Source: Parastagonospora avenae f. sp. tritici 18332-5
Lineage: Eukaryota; Ascomycota; Dothideomycetes; Pleosporales; Phaeosphaeriaceae
NCBI GenBank assembly: GCA_022559985.1
Contig: JAFJTR010000037.1
Coordinates: 1-64,000, forward strand
DNA: 64,000 nt
Reading direction: 5' to 3'
This document shows, piece after piece, positions 31,196 through 42,372 of the stretch. The translations under genes and the position numbers were made by a program. Below the pieces are notes generated by a model that did not search any database, was not told the DNA's origin, and saw only the letters and a program-made list of their open reading frames with translations. Numbering within the stretch: the stretch's first letter is position 1; each line of letters opens with the position of its first letter.

Positions 31196-32206
31196 CTACG
31201 CCTCGACTGATCCCTCCTTCGCTGCTCCGCCAGTGATCATGTCGAGGAAACCTTGCTTGCTCATCTCCTTGACCTTCTCTTCCCTCTTGTCTAAGCCGAC
31301 GACGTTGTGCGCCTTGGCTTCCTTCTCGGCCATTTCACCCTTGACCTGCGCGGCTCGTACTGCGTTGAACAGCTTGATGACACCCTTTTGCGCGGTCCTC
31401 CGTAGTGCCTTCTCAGCGGCAGTCGTCTCTGCTGTGCTCGTGGCTGTGTCGTTGAGGCCCAGCACATCCTTAACGCGACCCTTTTCCAGCGCCTGCTTCT
31501 TCTCCACCACGACCTGGCGCCGTGCCTTTTCCGTTAGCTTGCTGTCGGCAATCTCCTTGTTCGCTGTCTGCGCATCCTTTGACCGCGACAGGATAGGCTC
31601 CGTGCGTTTTGTGGTTGTGAGTTTAGTGTTGAGGATCTTCGAGATGGATGTTGCAAAGGCTTCCGGGTCGTTGCGTTTCCGCACTTTGCGAGCGGCGACT
31701 GTCGATGTATCGGAGGCGTCCGATTCGGAGTCCTCGACGTCAAACTCGTCGACCTCCATCTCTGGTTCGTCCTCGTCGTCGCCAGGCGAATCGTCCACCT
31801 CATCGCCATCCTCCAGCTCCTTGACTGGTGCCGTCTTCTTCAACACCGACTTGACTGGAAGCTTGAGAGAGTGCTTGGGCGTGGCTTTGGTAGGTTCCGC
31901 CGTGACGAGTGCGGCCGTTTCTTCTGGAGCTGGCTTCGCGGCTTCCTTCACGGTCTTCTTCTTTGGTTCCAGCGAGTCCTTGGATTTTGGCAGCGTCGCA
32001 TTCGCACCAGTCGGCTCAAACGGCTCATCGTCGCTCTCCTCGGCTCGCGCAGACTTGTAGTCGAGCGGCGCATCTCTCGCGCCGCCTTCGTCCTCGCTCG
32101 AACTGTGGTAGTACTTCTGCTTCTTGACCTTCTTCTTCTCCTTCTTCGGCACCTTTCCGCGCAACTGGTCCTCAGTCCGTCGTCGTTTGAGCGAAGTATT
32201 CACCAT
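31196..32206 (-). CDS. RRP15: Ribosomal RNA processing protein Rrp15
   Basis: A single exon of 336 aa. A lysine-rich N-terminus (KRRRTEDQLRGKVPKKEKKK) with nuclear/nucleolar localisation character is followed by Ser/Glu and acidic low-complexity segments (EVDDSPGDDEDEPEMEVDE). The conserved Rrp15p domain then begins at about residue 180 with NDPEAFATSISKILNTKLTT, DPILSRSK-like EPILSRSKDA, KRARRQ-like EKARRQVVVEKKQALEKGRV, and AEKALRRTAQKGVIKLFNAV near the end. It works in the nucleolus in pre-60S assembly and ITS1/27S processing. Divergent from SRP54 across 188 bp. Confidence 0.93.
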   Translation of the reverse strand: MVNTSLKRRRTEDQLRGKVPKKEKKKVKKQKYYHSSSEDEGGARDAPLDYKSARAEESDDEPFEPTGANATLPKSKDSLEPKKKTVKEAAKPAPEETAALVTAEPTKATPKHSLKLPVKSVLKKTAPVKELEDGDEVDDSPGDDEDEPEMEVDEFDVEDSESDASDTSTVAARKVRKRNDPEAFATSISKILNTKLTTTKRTEPILSRSKDAQTANKEIADSKLTEKARRQVVVEKKQALEKGRVKDVLGLNDTATSTAETTAAEKALRRTAQKGVIKLFNAVRAAQVKGEMAEKEAKAHNVVGLDKREEKVKEMSKQGFLDMITGGAAKEGSVEA

Positions 32207-32394
32207 TGTGGCTGTGGTTACAATTGTGGTTGTAGCCTGCAGGAAGTTACAGGCGCGACAGAAAAAAAGTTGATAATCGGCAACTCAGGCGCGCTTTCTC
32301 CGACGCCAAGCGCCCCGCTACAATCCCCCACACATATCCAACCGCATCGTCGCCTTAGACAACCACCACTCCCTAACACAATTCAACCGCAACC
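32207..32394. promoter_or_regulatory. Divergent promoter RRP15 / SRP54
   Basis: A 188-bp region between the two ATGs. A repeated GTGGCTGTGGTTACAATTGTGG-like stretch lies at 32208-32238. No TATA box. It links a ribosome biogenesis gene with a protein-targeting gene. Confidence 0.45.
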
Positions 32395-34041
32395 ATGGTG
32401 CTCCAAGATCTCGGGCGGCGCATCAATGCCGCGGTCAACGACCTCACGAGGTCGCCAAACCTCGATGAGAAGGTACGCCACAATACTCTGAACTTGCGAC
32501 GTAGCTGACAGTCGCAGGCCTTCGAAGCCATGGTCAAAGAGATCTCCAACGCCCTCGTCGAAGCCGATGTAAACGTCAAACTCGTCATGAACCTCCGCCA
32601 GTCAATCAAGCGCTCCGTCGATTTCAAGCACCTCGCGCCGAACGTGAATAAGAAGCGCGTGATCCAGAAAGCCGTCTTCGATGAACTCGTCAAGCTCGTC
32701 GACCCCCACGCCGAACCGTTCAAGCCGAAGAAGGGAAAATCAAACGTCATCATGTTTGTCGGTCTGCAGGGTTCCGGAAAGACGACAACGTGTACAAAGT
32801 TGGCGAGATGGTACCAAGCAAGAGGGTTCAAGGCGTGCTTGGTGTGCGCGGATACCTTCCGTGCTGGTGCGTTCGACCAGCTGAAGCAGAATGCGACCAA
32901 GGCGAAGATTCCGTACTTTGGTTCCCACACGCAAACGGATCCTGTCATTGTGGCGGCAGAGGGTGTGGAAAAGTTCAAGAAGGAGCGCTTCGAGATCATC
33001 ATCGTGGACACGTCAGGTCGCCATAGGCAAGAGAAGGACCTTTTCGACGAGATGGTGCAGATCCAAAACGCAGTCCAGCCCGATCAGACAATCATGGTGC
33101 TCGATGCGACAATCGGTCAGGCAGCAGAAGGACAGGCGCGAGCCTTCAAAGACGCTGCAGACTTCGGAGCCATCGTCATCACAAAGACCGACGGTGCGGC
33201 AGCAGGTGGTGGTGCCATTTCCGCCGTTGCAGCCACACACACGCCCATCGTCTTCATCGGTAACGGAGAGCACATGCTCGATCTCGAACGCTTCAGCCCA
33301 GAACCCTTCGTCTCAAAGCTGCTCGGAATGGGAGACGTTCAAGGCCTCGTTGAGCACGTGCAATCGCTCAAGCTCGACCAAAAAGACACAATGAAGCACA
33401 TTACCCAGGGCATATTCACTATCAAAGACCTGCGCGACCAACTCTCCAACATCATGAAAATGGGCCCCCTCTCCAAAATGGCCGGCATGATCCCCGGTCT
33501 CGGCAACATGATGGGCGGCATGGACGACGAAGAAGGCGGCGCAAAGCTCAAGCGCATGATATACATCTGCGACAGCATGACGGAGAAGGAACTCGAATCT
33601 GATGGCAAAATGTTCGTCGACCAGCCTACTCGCATGACACGCATTGCCCGCGGCTCCGGCACGAGTGTGCGTGAGGTAGAGGAACTGCTGACCCAGCACC
33701 GCATGATGGCAGGCATGGCCAAAAAGATGAAGGGTGGCATGGCGAACATGCAGAAAGCCCAAGGCGCCATGGGCGGCGGCAACAAGCAGCAGCAGCTCGC
33801 GGCTATGCAGAAGCGCATGCAGAGCATGGGCGGCGCCGCAGGTCGTGGTGGCGGCGGCATGCCTGATCTTGGCGCCATGATGAAGATGATGGGCGGCGGG
33901 GGTGGTGGCGGTATGCCGGACATGTCGGCGCTCGGGGGCATGGGCGGCATGCCGGATATGAATGCTATGATGAAGATGATGGGTGGTATGGGTGGGATGG
34001 GAGGAGGGAATCCCGGTGCAGGACGGGGAGGAAGGCGGTAG
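32395..34041 (+). CDS. SRP54: Signal recognition particle 54 kDa GTPase
   Basis: Exons 32395-32472 and 32518-34041, intron 45 bp (GTACGC ... CAG); 533 aa. The N domain (VLQDLGRRINAAVNDLTRS) joins the G domain with P-loop GLQGSGKTTTCTKLA, DTSGRHRQEKDL and the TKTDG guanine motif. The M domain is methionine-rich, ending in long Gly/Met runs (MMKMMGGGGGGGMPD, GGMGGMPDMNAMMKMMGGM). It binds signal peptides and SRP RNA on ribosomes and docks to the SRP receptor at the ER. The C-terminal Gly/Met expansion is long but common in filamentous fungi. Confidence 0.97.
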
Positions 34042-34814
34042 TCCTGGCCTTTCCCCTAGGAAGTTGTCTTTTTGATGCATAGCCTCGGCGTTTGGGCTGA
34101 TTTACGGCACATCACTCTGCTAGTATCAATTATCTTTGTCTCACCGACAATATCTGGTAGTGTTCACCATGAAGGATGCGAATTGTTTCGCCTGGCACAT
34201 GCATTCTATTGTACGGCGCGCCCACTAGGTTATCAGTGGATGACACCCTCGTTCAAGAAGTGACTATATGGAGGGGTTTAATAGTTTAATACCTGCTCAT
34301 CTTCAGCTTAGAAAGTCAGTGTTGAAAAGATTTGTACAATATTTGAAGCAATACAATCTCAATAATAATCTAATGCAATTAGGCTTTCAACGAGGCCAAG
34401 GTGAATGTTTAGCCGCCACCTATGTACGTCGTACGGAGAGCGTGCAGCGCGTTTCTGCTCATACACAGAGCCTGCACTCCTCGCTGAAATGCCTACATGT
34501 GATGTCTAGGATAATCGACGTTAACTTCGTTGTCAACCTACGCACGTAGCAGCTCTCGTCTCTTACCCCTGACGTTGCCTAGATAGCGTGACCCTCACGT
34601 GCAGCAATCTAGCTCCGAACCAAGATTCCCTTGAATCCTATGCGTGAAGTAGGGTTACAGATAATCTGACCAGATGATAGTGTCCAGTCAACATACGTTG
34701 CCATCATCAAGAGTACATCTGTCGTTTGTATACTTGAATTTCCATCAATTGTAGTAGCGTACCCAAGTAACATGCTGTCCACAATGGAGCTGGATGGCTT
34801 CACTTGAACGTCGT
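34042..34814. other. Intergenic, 770 bp
   Basis: No gene recognised. A 93-codon plus-strand frame at 34268 has no signal peptide or domain. Confidence 0.45.
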
Positions 34815-35183
34815 CTATGACTTCAATGGCGTAAGAGTACAAGACATTTCAAGAGCGTGGGTCCAACTCAAACAATATCGACACTTGCTGAAAATTCCCA
34901 TCCTACCCCTCCGCAGGACACAGCCCAAATATCTGCCGACATGACACCCCCTTGCACACATCACTGGCTTTCCAGATATTTTGAAGCAGTTCTTCAGGCA
35001 CGCAACGGCCGCCAGAGCCGAGTCGCAGATACACTCTGGGGAAACGGGGTTCGTGCGACAGTCCTCTGAGAGTGCGAGGACTTTCAGTTCGCACCCAATG
35101 ACGTCGCCGGGGAGGAGGCCTTCGCATTTCTTTTGGGTTGAGGTGAGGGTGAGAATGGAGAGAAGGAGGGAGTGGGGACGCAT
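34815..35183 (-). CDS. Small secreted cysteine-rich protein candidate (13 Cys)
   Basis: A single exon of 122 aa. The ATG is in good context (CAACCATGC) after a pyrimidine/adenine leader. A modest hydrophobic N-terminus (MRPHSLLLSILTLTS) may be a signal peptide. The body carries many cysteines (first at residue 20) with spacing such as DC(x9)EC(x)C, AC(x3)NC and MC(x3)GC. This loosely recalls CFEM-like domains, but I cannot assign the family. The last 30 residues look less ordered and could be a misread exon end. It sits alone in a gene-poor stretch, which is typical for lineage-specific secreted proteins. Function unknown. Confidence 0.45.
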   Translation of the reverse strand: MRPHSLLLSILTLTSTQKKCEGLLPGDVIGCELKVLALSEDCRTNPVSPECICDSALAAVACLKNCFKISGKPVMCARGCHVGRYLGCVLRRGRMGIFSKCRYCLSWTHALEMSCTLTPLKS

Positions 35184-37598
35184 GGTTGGTTTTTGAGAGG
35201 GAGGTTGTGGTTGTATATTGAGGTGTGTTTGTAGATGAACAATTGGAGCTGGGGACAGGACTTTGGTGATGAGATTTTTGCATGTGCGAATTCTCCGGGG
35301 CTTTTAAGTTACATGTCTCGAGAAGTGTGCTACTGTGGAGTCGGATCTGGCCGGGTCGTGGAAAGAGTACCATCGATGATGGCTGTAGTTGAATTACACA
35401 TGTTGCTGACTCTCAGTGTCTGGGATGAAGAGTGGCCTTGTCAGATTTGTATGTATTTGTGCTGGACTTGCCTAGTGGGCGATGTTGTGATGGGCGCCTT
35501 TGTCTTATGGTAGCACACATTGCCGTACATTCGAGATCTAATTCACCTGATACGTCATTTTAGTGGTGACAGTCTTTGTGGTGTGCTGGCAGATGCTGAC
35601 AGGTTCGTCTTTATTTCTGCGCTGATCACCCTCAGCGTGTTTGTGCGGACGAGAGGAGGCTATACAGTCAGTAGCTGTTAATGTCAGCATCTACGAGGGT
35701 ACGCCTACTCAGGAGTAGTGCGTTTCATTACTGCTTATGTAACAGGAGGATATATATTCGCTCTCTACGATACTTTCTATCAATCAACCAACTTCTTCCT
35801 CAATCTCCTCACACTTGTTGACAGTTAAGAGGGAATTTGTGGGAAATCTCGTGGTTAGCTACGCGCAAAGCGACAATATGCTGGTTATGTGACCTTGGAA
35901 GCAGTTGAGTACAAAGAAGAAACATCTCATCGCGATTCTTGGATAACTGAAGATAGCGGCGTATTCGTAGTTGACCAGAATGTGGTAGTGCTGACTCTGA
36001 CCTATAATCTAACACGAAGAGCTTGTGGGATAAAGAGCACTATTAGTAATTGAAACATGTCAAAACATAGTCCTCTTATGTCGATGTTGTTCTAAACAGA
36101 CACACAGAGCTTTTAACACAACGGCAGTGTAGATGGGTTAAGGCCTTGGGAGGTATTTTGCCGTCTTAGTAGAGGTTAAAGAACCCTGAGAATCTGCGTT
36201 TCCAAGAAAGCGAACCCCGGGATTCACGTCCACAGGTCTTCGGGACAGCGCTTGTTTACGGGCCTTTTGATGACCAAGCGACCTGGATTGCGTGCTCTCA
36301 AGGTGATGAAGGGTATCCCTGCAGCAGCATCAGATGAGCGGTGTTAACGTGACCGCCGAATTTGTCCTGGACCCTTCAGCTACTACGCCTTGAGGTATTT
36401 GCTAGACTTGATGAGATCGTAAGTCCTTCCGGTCGTGATGAGTTGTCAAGCAGGCCCAAGATGTAGACACCCTCAGCTCTGGCAACCTTGAACATCTCCT
36501 TAGAATTCTAGTTGTGATAATTCGGCGGGAATCCTATCATCATATTGCCACCAAACAACGGTGAATCCGTCATCTCAATTTCGTTGACCAATCAATTGTC
36601 CACTGATGGTTGTGACAATTGTGAGCAGTGGCAGGACGCCCTGTCTTTGAACTACGGCCCAGTTGTAGGCATCGCTACCTGCCGAATGAATGCAATCGTA
36701 CATGTGAGAGATGTTGGGTCTCCCATCTGCTTACTCCAATAGGATACATGTCCAAGGCCTGTTATCAGATACCAGTCAATTCTGGCAATCGTCTAAGATT
36801 CTTAGATTGAGTGATTTAGACGCCGTCTTCGCCACTTTAGGCAGTTCCTCGTGTCCCACAACACCGTTCAGGAGCCAATAATCAGGCGACCCACGCTTCA
36901 GGCACCCGATTTACCAAAACCGTAGACTCGCATAGAGCCTGGACTGTTGCAGCTCCGCGAACCCCACTTGAGACATGCGGCGAAGCCTTCGAGAACATTG
37001 CTTATCACTGTTAGTGACGAGGTAGTGCGAAGCTTGGTTGGGACGGAGGAGATAGTCGCGTGCAATGGCGTTCGAGGCCCAGTGAGAACGCACGAATTTC
37101 CCCAGGGAATAACGCAAACCGGGGGATGCATCGAAAGGAGCATGGAAGAGATACGAGGGCGCGGAGGGGTGTACATTAATGGCTAGCTCGGGCGAATCAT
37201 CTGACGGCGGTTGGTGATTGTGTATGCTACACATGGGCTGTCATTCGTCCACAGCGTCAAGTGCGGCACGGGGTTCGCGGGGTCTGGTGTGAGGCGCGCC
37301 GGTCGTATGTTGCAAAACCGGACTCGATGAGCAACTGACCAAGAATTGTTCCTGGAGCGTCCCCGTTTGCCGCGTTCTGATAATCCCGAGCAGTTGGATT
37401 CGGTACGGCCGAACGAGCTAAGCTCCATCATACCTTCCTAATTCGGCATCGCGCTAGATAAGCAAACAGCTAATCAAGGCTTGTCTTCGACAAGACCACC
37501 CTAGCTCATGTTGGCCATCCTTGGAGGCTTTAAGAAGGACCGCTGTCGCGTGCGTTCACAACGATCGTTCAGCTTTTCCCGTCACAAGAATCGCTGCA
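35184..37598. other. Gene-poor 2.4-kb stretch; possible decayed coding relic 36340-37440
   Basis: No intact gene. On the minus strand between about 37440 and 36340, partially open frames with protein-like composition occur (for example one containing AYNWAVVQRQGVLPLL near 36640), but they shift frame and carry many stops. I do not recognise a family. The last 100 bp are the leader of the peptide transporter. Confidence 0.4.
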
Positions 37599-39545
37599 AT
37601 GGGTATGTGCTCAACTTGAACAGATTTGCAAACTCTTACTCACAAATGACATAGCCTCCGCAATCGCTCACTCACCAGAGCGTGAGTTCTCGGCTGACGA
37701 GAAGACGCCCGAGTATCCTAACGCTGCTCACGACCATGCACTGTTGGACAGCGACTATGAGGGCAAACCCACCCCTGAGGAACTTCTGACCCTCCGCCGT
37801 GTTGCTGGTCCTATGCCCACTGTCGCCTACCTCATCTGTGCCGTCGAGTTCGCTGAGCGAGCATCCTACTATGGAGTGCAGCAACTCCTCGGTAACTTCA
37901 TCAACCGACCTCTGCCCAAGGGTGGAAACGGCTGGGGAGCGCCACCTCGTGGCACTCAGCAGACCGCGGGTGCCCTTGGTATGGGAACTGTCAAGGCCAA
38001 TGCTGTCTCCCAGTCCTTCCAGATGATGGTGTACATTCTGCCCATCTTCTTCGGTTGGTTGGCCGATACCAAGACCGGCCGCTTCAAGCTTATCTGCTGG
38101 GGTGTGCTCGTCTTTGGTGTAGCCCACGTCTTGATGGTTGTCAGTGCTAGCAAGAGTTTGCTGGCCGATGGAAGCGCCAAAACCCCCTTCTTCCTCGCAC
38201 TGTACATTCTTGCCATTGGAGCCGGTAAGCATATTTCCCCAATACCTTCGGATAATGCTAACGATTTCCAGCCATGTTCAAGCCCAACGTCTCTCCCATG
38301 CTTCTCGACCAAATGACCACCAGGGTGCCGAAAGTGGTCACCACCAAGAAAGGAGAAAGGGTCATCGAAGATCCAGAGGCAACCACCGAGCGCGTGATGT
38401 TGTGGTTTTACCTACTCATCAACGTCGGTGGCTTCATGGGTGTTGCAACCACCTACACAGAGAAGTACATAGGCTGGTGGTTGGCGTTCTTGCTGCCCCT
38501 GCTGTTGTACCTTCCTCTTCCCCTCCTGCTCTGGTTCCTCAAGAAGCGTCTTGTACTCCACCCACCTGCCGGCAGCAACCTTGGCCAAGTCTTCAAGCTC
38601 TTCGGCGTCATCTTCCGACGAGGTGGCCTTGGTAAAATCGGTCGTGGCGGCTTCTGGGCGCTCGGAAAGCCTTCCAACATTGCTGCTGCTGGCCTGTCTA
38701 TCGAGACGACTTGGAACGATGAGTTCGTCGACGATGTCGCTCGCGCTGTCCAGGCTACCGGAATTTTTTGCTTCTTTCCCATCCAGTACCTCAACGATAA
38801 CGGTATCGGTGGCGCTGCTGGATATCTCTCGACTATGCTCACCACCAACGGTGTCCCCAACGATGTCATCCAGAACTTCAACAGTTTGAGTATCATCTGC
38901 ACCGTCCCCATCTTCAACTACGTCCTCTACCCCAGTCTGCGCAAGGCCAGAATCCACTACGGCCCTATCGCTCGCATCACCACCGGTCTCCTCATGTCAT
39001 CCATCGGTGGTGTAGGATACACCGTTCTCAACTACTATGCGTACAAGCAGTCCCCTTGCGGCAACTACGGTTCTGACGACTGCGAGGTTGGCACCGGAGT
39101 CGCGCCTATTTCCATTTGGTACATGGCTATCCCCTACGCCCTCGGTGGTATCTCCGAAGTCTTCGTCAACGTCCCCGCCTACGGTATCGCTTACTCTCGC
39201 GCCCCCGTCAGCATGCGTGGTTTGGTCTCTGCCATCAACCTCTTCAACACTGGTGTCGCCTACGCTATTGGTCTTGCCTGCTCGGCCGTCATCCGCGACC
39301 CGTACCTAACCTGGGACTTCGGTGGCCCAGCTATCGCTGGTTTCGTCACTGCTGTGGTCTTCTACTTCACCTTCCGCAAGATCGACAAGGAGGAGCTCGT
39401 CATGCGCGACGAGTCGGACGTTGATTACCACCTTGACTCGACGGGCACGAGGAGCGTTGTTCGTGCCAACTCGATCAACGGTGAGGGTGTTAATGTTGCT
39501 CAGATCGCGAAGAACGAAGAGGTCATGATTTCACAGAAGCAGTAG
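37599..39545 (+). CDS. PTR2: Proton-coupled oligopeptide transporter (PTR2/POT family)
   Basis: Exons 37599-37602 (only 4 nt, ATGG), 37655-38224 and 38272-39545; introns of 52 and 47 bp (GTATGT/TAG, GTAAGC/CAG); 615 aa. The tiny first exon is supported by the consensus splice sites and gives MASAIAHSPEREFS. About twelve membrane helices are visible. POT marks: CAVEFAERASYYGVQQLL (the ExxER-type helix 1 motif), KPNVSPMLLDQ, and a large cytosolic loop around ETTWNDEFVDDVARAV. It imports di- and tripeptides with protons at the plasma membrane. GAAMFKPNVS replaces the usual GTGGIKPNVS, a mild variant near the pore that is worth noting. Likely nitrogen-controlled; no site identified. Confidence 0.95.
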
Positions 39546-39888
39546 AGACTTACTTGACTTGACGTTTTCGGAGTGAAAAAGGTCTTTGCGAGATTCGATT
39601 ATCTATACCCATTTAGTAGCTTGGCCTGATGTAGTCTTGAATGTAATGCACATCACTAGTACAACTTTCAGTGTGCATCGACCTGACCATGACGTGGAGC
39701 GCGAAGCCATAATGACTTGCGACCACGACAGTTTGTGAAAAGGCTGTTTTTGAACTCAGGCTCACTCGCTTTATCCGACGTACATGGAGGTTGCATCTGT
39801 TGGGATACCAAAGCACATGTCGTGTGCAACAATGACCGAACTATATGTAAATACATTATGACTTATAGTGTCGCCATTATTCCGCGCC
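39546..39888. other. Convergent 3' interval, PTR2 and GH28
   Basis: 343 bp between two stop codons, AT-rich in part. It contains 3' ends only. Confidence 0.5.
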
Positions 39889-41476
39889 TTAGTAAAACCC
39901 TCCATCGCAATCGAAATTGCCACTCGTCTTGAAATTACAAGCACTCGGCTTCCCCCCTCCCTGAATATCAACATCATTAATGTTAAAGTTCTTACAACTT
40001 CCCTCTCCACACAGAATATAGTAATTCCGGCCTTCCTCAGTCGCAGTGCCTGTAACATTCCTAATCGTGATATCCTGGATCAACACTCCATTCGTCGGGT
40101 TACCTGTGGGGCCACCGTTGAGATAGTCTTGCTGGATGTCGATACCGTAGATTGAGATATTCTCCACGCGGATGTTCTCGAAAAGAATGTTCGAGATGAA
40201 GCCGGTGGTGTTGGAGTTGCTCTTAATGCGCGCGCCGTTTTCGGCGTTCAGCACGACTGAGTTCTTGAAGGAAATGTTGGTCACGTTGTTGAAGGACTTG
40301 CCGCCAACGGAGCCGATGGACAGGCCGTGGCTGCCGTTGCAGTGCATGTTATTGACCGTGATGTTGTTGCCGCTTGTTACGGCTACGCAGTCGTCTTGGT
40401 TGATGACGATGCTGTCGCGGATTATGGTGTTGTTTGAAGTCCCTATGCCAAAGCCTGGGGTCTATTGTTAGTATCTGTACATTCTTAAAAGAGGTTCTGA
40501 CGTACCATCACTGTTGTGAGCAGCCGCAAGGCCGTTGGAGCGATTGTTTGGTGCGTATCCGGCACTGTTGTTCAGGGTGATGTGGTGAAGATCAATACCC
40601 GCGCTGTTGCTGATGCTGAAACAATGCACAGGGTAATTCTGAACATAGATATCGTGTACTGAACTTGATCCAAGAACCTTGCTGAGCTCTATGAAGTGGT
40701 TGGGCCTGTCGCGATTAGCTCTGTGTATGCATTCATAAATACCAAAACTTACTTCTTGACACCACCATTGCTGCCAATACCATCCCACCACGCCTGACCG
40801 TTGCCATCAAGGACAGCACCCTCGGCAGCGGTGATCTCAAGATCGGTACCTCCAACCTTGATGAAGGGATAGTTGGCATCAAAGTATTCCCAGAACGTTT
40901 TACCCTTGAAAGTGACTTTAGTGCCTTTCTTCAGCTTCGACAAGTCGATGGTCGCGTTTCCGGGAACGGTGATGCCATCCAAGATGATATCTGTACAAGC
41001 TGCCGTAGCTGCTGGGATTGCAGAATATTTTGTCACATAGCAAGGATCAACAGTCGGTGGCGTCGTTGAAGATGGCGGCGTAGTTGCTGAAGGCGCAGCA
41101 GTTGTAACGACAGTCTGTGAGCAGCTCGGCGTCGAGATAATGGCGGATATGCTGCTAGGAGCTGCGGTTGGCTTGCCACCATTCAAGCATGCACATGCGC
41201 TCGAGATTTTAGCCGGGGCATCGGACCATTGCGAGGCGAACGCTGGTAATGGATGGGTCGGAGACTGGGTATAGGCAGAGCAAAATGGTTTTGCGATTAT
41301 TTCAAGGCGTTCAAAAAGCTCAAGGCAGGAGTCCTTAATGCAAGTCGCTGCTTCGCGTTCACGGAGGACAGCAGCATGTCCTCCGGTAGTGAGAGCTAAC
41401 AATGCGATTGAACCTACGCACGTTAGCAACTCAATTGACATGAGAACATGGGGTTGATCATACCGTTCGCGCGCAT
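39889..41476 (-). CDS. GH28 polygalacturonase-family enzyme with N-terminal cysteine module
   Basis: Exons (minus) 41476-41464, 41413-40753, 40705-40506 and 40454-39889; introns of 50, 47 and 51 bp; 479 aa. The 13-nt first exon is chosen because GTATGA ... CTAAC ... TAG is a clean intron and MRANGSIALLALTTGGHAA becomes a signal peptide. Start at 41441 without that intron is the alternative. Residues 29-80 form a small module with Cys 29, 34, 49, 78 and 80 seen at the front of many fungal secreted enzymes, then a Ser/Thr/Pro linker. The beta-helix domain has HNSDGFGIG, NQDDCVAV (Asp 312/313), GSHGLSIGS and ARIKS, the GH28 catalytic set. It should cleave pectin (homogalacturonan) outside the cell; endo versus exo mode is not decided. 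Confidence 0.92.
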
Positions 41477-41547
41477 GATGAAGGTCGAGCAACGATGGAA
41501 GATCTTGAATTGATGCAAAATTACCGTCGAGAACCTGGATCTTTTGC

Positions 41548-41553
41548 TTTATA
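41548..41553 (-). promoter_or_regulatory. TATA box of the GH28 gene
   Basis: The minus strand reads GGGCTATAAAGC here, 72 bp before the ATG at 41476. This spacing leaves a leader of about 40 nt and supports the upstream start. Confidence 0.6.
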
Positions 41554-42131
41554 GCCCACCTGTCCCACCGCGGAACTACTTTGATTAGCCGCATAAGCAC
41601 CATGCAGTATGTACTGGACCCTGCATCCTTCTATAAGCTAAGCATCGCAAGCCCCATCGCCGAGGATTATCAAGAGCCATCAAGAGGCGTCAAGAGATGC
41701 GCCCCACTATATGCCGTTGGGGCGTGGTTGTCAAACAGCGGCTCGGAAGAAACATCTTACGGGGCGAACCCAGCAAGGGACGAATTGCGCAAATTGGAAA
41801 AGGCCAGACGGGTCTAAGCGGCGCGCGATAAGATGAAACACTAGATCTTGCTGATCAGAGAAGAGCCAAAGCGCTGATTGAAGGTACTGGCGCGGAAAAT
41901 TGACATTCCATCCAATGAGAGGGCATGAACATCGCATCTGAGTTCAGTGTGGGAATTTTCCGTTCTTGCCTCGGCCCACCTTCATGTTCCCCATCACATC
42001 AATTTTGATCTGCATCGACACATGTGTCGATCGTAGATCACCCATCTAGGCTTTCTTCAACGCGACAGGCCGATTTCGCATGATCAGACAGCATGATTCT
42101 CTTAATGCCCAGGTGGTCTAAGACGACCAAG

Positions 42132-42251
42132 AACAACTATTCAACTAATACCTAGAACAACTATTCAACTAATACCTAGAACAACTATTCAACTAATACC
42201 TAGAACAACTATTCAACTAATACCTAGAACAACTATTCAACTAATACCTAG
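42132..42251. repeat. Perfect 24-bp minisatellite, five copies
   Basis: The unit AACAACTATTCAACTAATACCTAG is repeated five times without a mismatch (120 bp). Perfect identity means recent expansion or active homogenisation, so copy number is likely to vary between strains. Confidence 0.95.
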
Positions 42252-42372
42252 CTATCGACGAGATGCTGGACAGCACTTTTGCTCATCAGACTAAAATTTC
42301 TAGTTTCAAACTACTGAGCCGACTGTAGATAATCACTCCCGTCGTCGATCATTCGAACAGAGTACAAGAGCT

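Larger units (their letters stand above)
41477..42372. other. Intergenic; GH28 promoter and a minisatellite
   Basis: About 900 bp. It holds the GH28 promoter, a 24-bp minisatellite and the 3' end of the MFS gene. Frames at 41581-41937 have no similarity. Confidence 0.5.

Noticed and set aside
31233..32491. Long plus-strand Ser/Val-rich frames opposite RRP15
   Set aside because: Antisense of a Lys/Glu-rich coding sequence; RRP15 on the minus strand has the recognisable domain.
33313..34080. 255-codon His-rich minus-strand frame opposite the SRP54 M domain
   Set aside because: It is the complement of Met/Gly-coding sequence; SRP54 is certain.
36100..36300. Possible tRNA-like sequence with GAACCCCGGGATTC
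   Set aside because: Resembles a T-arm only loosely; no acceptor stem or anticodon arm could be paired.
42132..42251. CRISPR-like array
   Set aside because: The 24-bp units are contiguous with no spacers, in a eukaryotic context: a minisatellite.
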